A DNA stretch of 64,000 bases from Cyrtodaria siliqua (lineage: Eukaryota; Mollusca; Bivalvia; Adapedonta; Hiatellidae), in contig JAWPHD010011004.1 in NCBI GenBank assembly GCA_037043455.1, forward strand, positions 23,714-87,713, given 5' to 3'. The translations under genes were made by a program, and so were the position numbers. Below the pieces are notes generated by a model. It was not told the origin of the DNA and did not search any database. It saw only the letters and a list, made by a program, of their open reading frames with translations. Shown here piece by piece: positions 1 through 11,100 of the stretch (position 1 is its first letter; each line of letters starts with the position of its first letter).

Positions 1-640
1 TACAAAACAATAAAAAACTCGCTGTTAAAGGCACACTAGAAAACTCGCTGTTAAAGGCACATTGTGCCTATTAAAGGGACACACGGCAATCTTGGGAGTA
101 ATTATCAAGCATTAAAATTAGCATTAGATTTCCAGAATCATTTCGACTTAAACCTGATTAAATGTACTACAAAAAAATGTTTTCATTTTTTCTTCGTTAT
201 TCTACCATAGTTCACATTATAGGTGCAAAATAATCAACATTGAACAATTTGCAAATACAGTGTGCTTTGAATTATTCAAATACTTAATAGTGATGAATGC
301 AAAAAAGCAATTTCTAAGAAAAACAAGGGCCATAACTCTGATTAGAATAAACGGAAGTGGTCGAAAACAGAACTGAATATGTATCTGATGGTCATGAAGC
401 TAAGTTAACAATTATTAATGAATAAAGAAAACTGAAGTTGTCACATAAAATCTAAATGATATAACGTTTTTTCCCTAATAACAGTTCCTGGACGCTATGC
501 AAAATGCAAAGTGGACGCTCTAATTTTTTCTTATAAGGATTACACTTAAAAGCAGTTCTTGCACTAAATCTTCCTTCTTATTTTACAAAATAATTTTTGG
601 ATTTTTGGACTTTCTACAAGGTAGAATTTTTCAAAGATGG
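1..640. other. AT-rich non-coding DNA
   Basis: No open frame or splice-supported exon is visible. A partial TTAA-flanked MITE lies at about 71-140 and is listed separately. In the direction of ADAL transcription this is intron downstream of its fourth coding exon; no later ADAL exon could be recognised here. Confidence 0.6.
71..140. mobile_element. Partial TTAA-flanked MITE, one end only
   Basis: A TTAA at 71-74 is followed by AGGGACACACGGCAATCTTG and then a stretch matching the reverse complement of the MITE at 20560-20869 (…TTATCAAGCATTAAAATTAGC…). The similarity fades after about 140, so this looks like a truncated copy of the same family. Confidence 0.6.
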
Positions 641-1868
641 GTGGTGCTACTATTAGGGGAGGCACTACTATTATGGGAGACGCTTACTATTAGGGGAGGC
701 GTAGCCTATAAGGGGAGAGTCAGGCGCTACTATTAGGATTGATTGATTGATTGATTGAATTGGATTTTATAGTCGCACCAACAGCTAAGGTCATATGGCG
801 ACTCTCCAGCTTCCACTGGTGGAGGAAGACCCCAGGTGCCCCTCTGGGCAATTTTCGTGCACGGGCGGGCACCTGGGTAGAACCACCGACGTTCCGCAAG
901 CCAGCTGGATTGCTTCCTCACATAAAGATTCCTAGGCCCCTGAGGGATCGAACCTACAGCGGTGAGGGGCAAGTGATTTCAAGTCGGAGACGTTAACCAC
1001 TCGGCCACGGACGCCCCTGCTACTATTAGGAGAGGTACTAGTATTATAGGAGACACTTACTATTAGGGAGGCACTACTATTAAGGGAGGCGCTACCATAA
1101 GTGGAGGGTCAGGCATTACTATAAGGGGAGGGTCAGGCGCTACTATAAGGGGAGGGTCAGGCACTATCAGGGGAGGCACTACTATTATGGGAGACACTTA
1201 CTATTAGGGGAGGCGCTACTATAAAGGGAGGGTCAGGTGCTACTATAAAGGAAGGGTCAGACGCTACTATAAAGGGAGGGTCAGGCGCTACTATAAGAGG
1301 AGGGTCAGGCGCTACTATAAGGGGAGGCACTACTTTAAGGGGTGGCCCTACTATTATGTGAGACGCTTACTATTAGGGAGGGCACTACTATTAGGGAAAG
1401 TGCTACTATAAGGGGAGGGACAGGCGCTACTATTAGGGGAGGCGCTACTATAAGAGGAGGGTCAGGCGCTACTATTAGGGGAGGCACTACATTAGGGGAG
1501 GCACTACTATAAGGAGAGGCATTACTATTAGGGGAGGCGCTATAAGGGGAGGGTCAGGCATTACTATAAGGGGAGGGACAGGCGCTACTATTAGGGGAGG
1601 CGCTACTATAAGAGGAGGGTCAGGCGCTACTATTAGGGGAGGCACTACATTAGGGGAGGCACTACTATAAGGAGAGGCATTACTATTAGGGGAGGCGCTA
1701 TAAGGGGAGGGTCAGGCATTACTATAAGGGGAGGGTCAGGGGCTACTATTAGGGGAGGCACTACTATAAAGGGTGGTGGCCCTACTATTATGTGAGACGC
1801 TTACTATTAGGGATGGCACTACTATTAGGGGAGGTGCTACTATTAGGGGAGGTGCTACTATTAGGGGA
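640..1868. repeat. Minisatellite of 20-24 bp units
   Basis: Dozens of units alternate between a short form (GGCACTACTATTAGGGGA) and a longer form carrying GGGTCA. A higher-order repeat is visible: a block of about 160 bp at 1400-1560 is repeated nearly unchanged at 1560-1740. The array is split by a SINE and ends about 25 bp from the 5' splice site of an ADAL exon. Confidence 0.9.
739..1018 (-). mobile_element. tRNA-derived SINE inside the minisatellite
   Basis: Read on the minus strand, the element starts with a tRNA-like head: an A-box-like GTGGCCGAGTGGTTAACG and a B-box-like AGGTTCGATCCC. It continues through about 180 bp of body containing GTCGCCATATGACC and ends in a (TCAA)n tail. GCTACTATTAGGA occurs at 726-738 and again at 1019-1031, which would be a 13-bp target duplication, although the minisatellite could also supply it by chance. 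The body resembles widespread mollusc SINEs with a conserved central domain; the exact family is inferred. Confidence 0.85.
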
Positions 1869-1891
1869 AATACGGTTATGGCAATAGGTAC

Positions 1892-2136
1892 CTATATTTA
1901 ACTGCTAATTCTACAGTGTCCCACGCTGTGGCTATGGACCCCCTCCTGTCAATGGCCAGCAGCAGACGCACTACTATATCTAGATCTTCCTTAGCACAGT
2001 CTTTAAATGCTTTCAACACCGACTCAACATACGAGACCTTCGTCATCCCTGTCCGTGATTCTGCTCTAGGCGTCGTCCGCAGCTCCAGGTACTTCACGTT
2101 GTCGGCAGCAAACTCGTGAATCACGTCATATGTTAC
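1892..2136 (-). CDS. ADAL: ADAL coding exon 4
   Basis: A 245-nt exon after a CTATCACAG acceptor. It encodes VTYDVIHEFAADNVKYLEL, then TTPRAESRTGMTK, a YVESVL helix and LLLAIDRRG, and ends two bases into a codon at TATAG|GTACC. The donor lies about 25 bp from the minisatellite. Confidence 0.92.
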
Positions 2137-5100
2137 CTGTGATAGGCATATGTATCGTCATAGTAAACATGTGACATGCACGCCCGCAGCCAGCCCTGTA
2201 ATTTAACCGTGGCAAATCCCATTGTAAAGTGGGTTGAGGCATGTCCTTGGCCCTCAATCCCTGGAAAGTTTTTCATTCTACTTTTTAAAATCGATGGTGT
2301 GATATGAAAATACACATTTTTTATTCTATTTATCATATAATTCAGCAATGACTTTGTTGAAATGTCAATTTCAGCTCAATCACTATGCTGTCTTCCAGGA
2401 GAAAAAAGTAATGTTATTAATAGTTAATGTAGTCCATTCTGAATCCTGATTGTTATGACTAGTTAGGTCTATGTTGTATCGTATATTCAAAAACAATGTA
2501 TTTATAGGCAAATATGTGATAAATATATAATTATCTAACATACTTTATTAAAACACTCAATGCTGATTGGTTATTGAGGAGTTTTTAAATTCCTTTCAAG
2601 ACCTCCGAAATCACGTCCTTCAACAGTTAGAACATTTTTAAAAGTCAGAAAACATCCAAAACAACAATTATGTTAGTTTAAAGCAATGTTGCGTTCAAAC
2701 AACGAATTGAAATTGGTAAAAAAAAGAGAGGATAAAGCTGTATATTTCCTTCTTTTGGTGTTGAGAGTTATGAGAATTTGTTTGTATTATGTTCACTCCC
2801 TCGAAAATGTGTGTATTAAATACATAAAAAAACATTTCAGTTAAAAAATAAAACATTTCCAGTGAGTTTGGAGCACTACAGAGTCGTATGACATGCTTGG
2901 TACATTTAATAACAAGGTCCTGACTTCGCGTTGTGATTTCCATAATTTATTGGTACATATAAAACAGTCCGAACAATTACACATTCATAATACGCTATAA
3001 ACATCCTGTTATATATATACATATCCGTTTCGAATAGTGGTTTTCAATATTTCCATTTGTTAACTACTTAAATAGTCCCTATAATTAAATGTCTTAGGTT
3101 CACAAAGTATTAGTATTTAGAAACGTTCCAATGTCCAAATCCTCAAATTATTATGTAACACTGAACAACTGCCCTCCAAAACTGGCTTCCATAGTATAGT
3201 TTAACTTATCCCACATCCTGTCTTAGACTGCGGGGATCCATCTTGTGGATACAAGACCGACTAACTATTGAAACTGACTCTCCACTCCTGAACCACCGAC
3301 TCTCTACTCCCCTAGACTTTCCGTGCACTCAGTATTATATTAGAAGATTCCCCCAGACTACCTTTCGGCAGTTAGTCATGCCCCACATATGGACATCGAC
3401 CTGTGTAGCTACAGGTTAACACCATGGTGATTGCATCACTGTATGCACAGATTACCCACAAAACATTTCATAATATGGCAATACCTCTTCAGGTGTAACA
3501 CACCCATTGATTGTTGCATTGAGTTGTGTGTGAATTAAAATTTAAATGCCATGTTGTCATTCATATCTGGGCCCAAATTAACAAGAGGTAAATGACCTTG
3601 AAGCTCTACTGATTGATTTTGATTTCAGGAAGTAGTCGCTACAGACTTGTTTTTTGAAAATCTATTTTTAACCGTGGCGGCCATCTTGAATTTCCGGCCG
3701 ACCTGAAATTTTGCTAGGATCAATTAGACATTAAGAGCAACATTCCTTTTAAGTTTCATCAAAATCCGTCAAGTAGTTTCAGAGGAGTAGTCGCTACAAG
3801 TTTTCATTATATAACTCTATGTAAACAAAGATGGCCGCTGGTAGCCATGTTTAACGTCAAATCAAAACGATTTTCGACAAGGACCAACATCATGTCATAC
3901 TGATCATTTTAGAAAAAGTCCCATATCAATATTTCTTATAGTTTTGAAGAAGTAGTCGCTACAAACTTATTTATTTTAAATCTATTTTTAGCTGTGGCGG
4001 CCATCTTGAATTTCCGGCCGACCTGAAATTTTTCTAGGATCAACTAGACGTCAAGAGCAACATTCCTGTGAAGTTTCATGAACATCCGTCAAGTTGTTTC
4101 AGAGGAGTAGTCGCTACAAGTTTTTACTAAATAACTCTATGTAACCAAAGATGGCCACTGGCAGCCATGTTTAACGTCGAATCATAATAATTTTCTACAA
4201 GGATCAACATCATGTCATGCTGATCATTTTAGAAAAAGTCCCATATCAATATCACTTATAGTTTTCAAGAAGTAGTCGCTACAAACTTATTTTTTAAAAA
4301 TCTATTTTTAGCTGTGACGGCCATCTTGAATTTCTGGCAGATCTTAAATTTTTCTAGGATCAATTAGACATCAAGAGCAACATTCCTGTAAAGTTTCATG
4401 ACAATCCGTCAAGTAGTTTCAGAGGAGTAGTCGCTACAAGTTTTTACTATATAACACTATGTAAACAAAGATGGCCGCTGGCAGCCATGTTTAACGTTGA
4501 ATCAAAACGATTTTTGACAAGGATCAACATCATGTCATGCTGATCATTTTTGAAAAAGTCCCATATCAATATCACTTATAGTTTTCAAGAAGTAGTCGCT
4601 ACAAACTTGTATTTTAAAACTCTATTTTTAGCTTTGGTGGCCATCTTGGATTTCACATCAACATGAATTTTTTCTAGGATCAACTAGACTTTATGGGCAA
4701 CATTTCTGTAAAGTTTCATGAATATCCATCCAGTAGTTTCAGAGGAGTTGTCGCTACAAATAAAAGTTTACGGACAGACGGACGACGGACGCCGCACCAC
4801 GGCATAAGCTCTGCTGATCTCTGATCAGTAGAGCTAAAAATGAATAACTTACATTCTCATCACAAATGACATATATGCTTCCAAAAAATCCACAGAAAAA
4901 TGGGGGTCATGTATCTTCTAAGAAAGAACTTGTCTCATGAATGAATGGTCCCTTTGAAAACATAAACACTGAGATGCCATAATATTGTATTCATACACTC
5001 ATTTCCATATTATAAGCAAAATAAATTCAAAAATCACAATTTTAACATGGCAATGCTTGAAAAATGTAACAAATAGATCAACAATGTGATATAAACCAAC

Positions 5101-8100
5101 AAGAGGTCAATGACCTTGAAGCTCTACTGATTGATTTTGATTTCAGGAAGTAGTCGCTACAGACTTGTTTTTTGAAAATCTATTTTTAACCGTGACGGCC
5201 ATCTTGAATTTCTGGCCGACCTGAAATTTTGCTAAGATCAATAAGACATTAAGAGCAACATTCCTGTGACGTTTCATGAAAATCCGTCAAGTAGTTTCAG
5301 AGGAGTAGTCGCTACAAGTTTTCATTATATAACTCTATGTAAACAAAAATGGCCGCTGGCAGCCATGTTTAACGTCAAATCAAAACGATTTTCGACAAGG
5401 ACCAACATCATGTCATACTGATCATTTTAGAAAAAGTCCCATATCAATATCTCTTATTGTTTTGAAGAAGTAGTCGCTACAAACTTATTTATTTTAAATC
5501 TATTTTTAGCTGTGGTGGCCATCTTGAATTTCCGGCCGACCTGAAATTTTTCTAGGATCAACTAGACATCAAGAGCAACATTCCTGTGAAGTTTCATGAA
5601 CATCCGTCAAGTAGTTTCAGAGGAGTAGTCGCTACAAGTTTTTACTATATAACTCTATGTAACCAAAGATGGCCACTGGCAGCCATGTTTAACGTCGAAT
5701 CAAAATAATTTTCCACAAGGATCTACATCATGTCATGCTGATCATTTTAGAAAAAGTCCCATATCAATATCACTTATAATTTTCAAGAAGTAGTCTCTAC
5801 AAACTTATTTTTTAAAAATCTATTTTTAGCTGTGACGGCCATCTTGAATTTTTTCTAGGATCAATTAGACATCAAGAGCAACATTCCTGTGAAGTTTCAT
5901 GACAATCCGCCAAGTAGTTTCAGAGGAGTAGTCGCTACAAGTTTTTACTATATAACTCTATGTAACCAAAGATGGCCACTGGCAGCCATGTTTAACGTCG
6001 AATCAAAATAATTTTCCACAAGGATCTACATCATGTCATGCTGATCATTTTAGAAAAAGTCCCATATCAATATCACTTATAGTTTTCAAGAAGTAGTCGC
6101 TACAAACTTATTTTTTAAAAATCTATTTTTAGCTGTGACGGCCATCTTGAATTTCCGGCCGACCTGAAATTTTTCTAGGATCAATTAGACATCAAGAGCA
6201 ACATTCCTGTAAAGTTTCATGACAATCCGCCAAGTAGTTTCAGAGAAGTAGTCGCTACAAGTTTTTACTATATAACTCTATGTAAACAAAGATGACCGCT
6301 GGCAGCCATGTTTAACGTTGAATCAAAACGATTTTCGACTAGGATCAACATCATGTCATGCTGATCATTTTAGAAAAAGTCCCATATCAATATCACTTAT
6401 AGTTATTTTTTAAAAATCTATTTTTAGCTGTGACGGCCATCTTGAATTTCCGGCCGACCTGAAATTTTTCTAGGATCAATTAGACATCAAGAGCAACATT
6501 CCTGTAAAGTTTCATGACAATCCGCCAAGTAGTTTCAGAGAAGTAGTCGCTACAAGTTTTTACTATATAACTCTATGTAAACAAAGATGGCCACTGGCAG
6601 CCATGTTTAACGTTGAATCAAAACGATTTTTTACTAGGATCAACATTATGTCATGCTGATCATTTTAGAAAAAGTCCCATATCAATATCACTTATAGTTT
6701 TCAAGAAGAAGTCGCTACAAACTTGTATTTTAAAACTCTATTTTTAGCTTTGGTGGCCATCTTGGATTTCACATCAACATGAAATTTTGCTAGGATCAAC
6801 TAGACTTTATGGGCAACATTTCTGTAAAGTTTCATGAATATCCATCAAGTAGTTTCAGAGGAGAAGTCGCTACAAATAAAAGTTTACGGACAGACGGACG
6901 GACGCCGGACGCCGGACGCCGCACCACGGCATAAGCTCTGCTGATCTCTGATCAGTAGAGCTAAAAATAGCACTTTAAATTAGTGAAAATGCCTTTTTTT
7001 ACAAAAAGAAATGAGAATTATTTATTGACGCCATTATGCGACTACCCCAGGCCGACACTTCCTGTATTGCAATGGGTGTGCTACACCTTCAGTCCCAGAA
7101 TTCATAGTTTTCCAGAAACTTTCAGAGAAACTAAGTTTAGAGCAAGTAAACAATGACAGGTGTTCAGATGATTAACCACAGAGTAACTGACAGTTTTAGG
7201 AAACTCCCATTGCATGATCAGTTCTAGAAGGATTAACAGGCGTGTACTTTAACTATAATTGTGTTACATTTATAAACTGTTATTATGTTAAGAACAATGG
7301 CAAGGCTGTAGAGTTACAAATTTATATTGTCCCAGATCCTGTTAGGCGGGACTTGAAGACCATCGATACCAAGGGCCGTAGACCGTTGGTTTCGATGAGT
7401 TTCATGTCCCAAATACCAGGTTTTGATCTCTCACAATATAAACCCACTGGAAATATTTTATTTTTTATCTGACATGTGTTTTTATGTATTTTATACACAC
7501 ATTTTCAAGAGATTGAACATAATACAAACACATTCTCACAACTTACATTGTACCTCCATCTCCCAGCACCAAACGAAGAAAATATACAGCTTTATCTTGT
7601 TTCTAACAAGTTCAATTTGTTGTTTAACATAATCGTTGTTTCCCAGATGTTTTTCAACGTCGAAAATCGTTTAAAATGACGTTCTTACGGTTGAATGACG
7701 TGACGTCAGTAGCCAATCAGCATTGAGTATTTTCATAACCATGTTAGTGTAAGAAATAAAATATTTCCATCGGGTTTATATTGTGGGAGATCAAAACTTG
7801 GTGTTTGGGACTTGAAACACATCGAAGCCCAGTGAAATAAAACTTTTTTTTAAAATCGTGTGTCATAACTCTCTAATGTTTATTATCGATATATATATGT
7901 TTTCAAATTTGTCCAAGCTTTAATTGATATTTATAAGACTGACCAAGTTTGTTAATGATCAAAAATTAAATGAAGCTGCTAGCGTTGAAAAAAAACAACA
8001 TAGCATATTTCATTAGACAGTGTTTTTTTCTTATGTAAGCGGTACCCATAAAAGATTCCGTTCCCAATTGCAAAAAGTATGTTTTTTCTCAATTGGAGTC

Positions 8101-11100
8101 TTAAAATTCCCAATCTAAAATTATTTTCTTTGTTTACATATTTTAGAGGTGAATTTTAAACAAGAGGTCAATGACCTTGAAGCTCTACTGATTGATTTTG
8201 ATTTCAGGAAGTAGTCACTACAGACTTGTATTTTGAAAATCTATTTTTAGCCGTGGCGGCCATCTTGAATTTCCGGCTGACCTGAAATTTTGCTAGGATC
8301 AATTAGACATCAAGAGCAACATTGCTGTGAAGTTTCATGAAAATCCGTCAAGTAGTTTCAGAGGAGTAGTCGCTACATGTTTTCATTATATAACTCTATG
8401 TAAACAAAGATTGCCGCTGACAGCCATGTTTAACATTGAATCAAAATAATGTTCGACTCGGATAACCATCATGTCATGCTGATCATTTTAGAAAAAGTCC
8501 CATATCAATATCACTTATAGTTTTCAAGAAGTAGGGGAAATCCGGGTAAATACGGACACTCTTCATTTGACCCAAACATTTCCTCGTATCCTGCTGTAGT
8601 CACATGACTGACTTTAGCATACTCTTAACGGTAGTATCCGAATATATCCGCAGATGTCGTCCTATTAATCGTTCATGCATTAAAATTAATTGAAACATTG
8701 CGATTTTGCAATAAATCACTCGAGACAAAATTGGCAAAATACGGACACTTGATGGGAAAACACGGACAGTTGAAGGGAAAATACGGACATAATTTATCAA
8801 ATAGGGAAAATACGGACAAAAAATAGTTTTTTAAAAAAATAGGGCACATAATAAAACATTTAAAGTAATTTGAACAATTTTAATAATCCTTTTAGATTAA
8901 ATTTAAACAGTAAAACTCAGTGTTTAGCTTATTATCAATTGAACACATTTACTAGTAGTCTTGAACACCATTTGCAACCCCTATTGCATTGAACAACATA
9001 ATGTTTTTATTATTCTGTCGTAATCTTTTTTGATTTACGGTTCTTTGCAACTTTTTTATTTTCTTTTTCTGTTTTCTTTAGTTCCATAAGTCGTTTTTCA
9101 TGAACAACATCAGTGCTCGTTAACAATGTATGGGATGTTGATTTCCGCAATTGTTTTTTACAATTTGATGGTCGTTCCGACAGTATGGGAGGCATGAACA
9201 GGGACCTAACTTCCTGGTCTATGACCGATTGAGGTTCTTGGCCATCGTCTGCAGGAGTGGTAGTGCTAAGATCAAAATACTGGTGTTCAAATCTTCGGTG
9301 TTCTCTTCTGTGTTCAACTCTTGAACAAATATGTCGCCACTTGCAATAAAGTCAAGCAATTGTGATGGATCGCTTATATCTAAAACGTTGCAAGGGTCTA
9401 GCGATTGGAACAGGTCACCATGCACAAGTAGATCAGATTGATTATCGGTTGACGGTAATGAAATTACGGCGCCATCTTCATTTGTTTCCATGGCAACTGA
9501 TTCTGTGAGGACGGGAATGTCAGTCGGTATACTTGGACCGAATGCTGATTGCGGTAACGCATCTTTGTTGAGTGGAACGATGCCGCATACCCTGAAACCA
9601 TTTCTGATGTTGCTTGCAGTGAGCGCCGATTCCCAAGCCTTCCGAAACAGAGATGGGAATGTCCACTTGTTGACCAAATGCAGCGGGTTCTCTAACATGA
9701 AGTCTCCACACGCCGAGTTGTATGCGCTCTTAAAGGGGCCAAACACCGAGCGATCCAAAGGCTGAAGAAGATGGGTGCAGTGTGGTGGCAGTGCCAGTAT
9801 ATGGATATCCTCTTCAATAGCACGTTCAAGTATCGCCAAAGATTCATGGGAGGAGTGTCCATCCAATATCAATAATTGCGGTCTCTCAGGTCCACAGTGT
9901 TCTACGAATACGTCATTGAACCACTGTTCACCGATATCATCGTTCATCCAGCCACTTTTTTGATACGTCCACACTGAGTTAGTTGGGGCATCTTTCACGT
10001 TGAAACCATGTATAGACTTGGTTGTTTTCCCTTTTGTCACTAGCATGGGAGGCATACGTGATCCAGAACCGCTAACACACGCCATGATAGTGACATTGCT
10101 CGACCTACAGCTGGTTTTGGTAACAACAGTTCTGTCAGACTTTTCGGCAACAACTCTACCCGGACTATGCTCAAAGTTGACCCCAGTTTCATCGCAATTC
10201 CACACTTGAGAAGGCTTGTCGGACAAATTCAGGTCGTGTATAAGAGTGCCTAGGTCTGTAAAATACTTTTCAACCACTGCGGAATTCAACATTCTTGCAC
10301 GGACGGAGCTAAGTTTCTCTGGTTTCCTGAGTGAGATCTCCGGGTGGCGCCTTTTGACTCCCTCCCACCAATCCTTTCCCGCGTGAAAGTTTGCGTACGA
10401 TGAATTGATTTTCAACCGTTTGCATAACGTGGTTGTCCGGACTAAGATTTGCTTTCTGGTTAAGCCAACCCCTCTCTTTGCAGCAAGCTTGACCGTGTTA
10501 ACGATCTTGTTTTCCAGATCAATAGGAACTGCTGGTGGTCGACCATGTTGCACGTTGATGTCGTGTTTCCCACTCAGACGGTCACCAATCGTGGACTTTG
10601 GCACGTTGAACCTCGCGGCAGCCTTTCTGATAGACATACCATCGTATACCGCTTTTACTGCATTTTCCAGGCCGCCGATGTCATAATTCATGGTCTTGCC
10701 TCTTTTCGTATAAACATACTTTCCAGGCATATCTAAAGAAAAGTTGGTGGTGACATCGTGTTCGCCATAATCGTCAATACCACCTCGGTATTGATGATAA
10801 CGGCCTACGCGACATTTATTTTATATTTTAAATGGAGACAGGCAATCTTGATTTGTTTAAAACTCGCGGCGTCCAATATTGCACCAATAATATATGTATT
10901 AAAAATTCGGTAGAATAAGGAAGAAAATTGGAATCTCATTTTGTATTTAACTATATGCAAGCAGTTTTAAAGTCAAAATTATACGTGATTAATAAATCGA
11001 GGTGCATATTTTAATTCTTGATATATAACTCAAGATTGCCATGTGTCCCTTTAAAGAGGCACTACCTATATCTACGCGATTTTTAATTTAATCGGACGAT

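Noticed and set aside
930..1018. Possible tRNA gene
   Set aside because: The tRNA-like head is followed by a SINE body and a (TCAA)n tail.
9490..9765. Plus-strand ORFs opposite the transposase
   Set aside because: They are antisense shadows of the transposase coding sequence.
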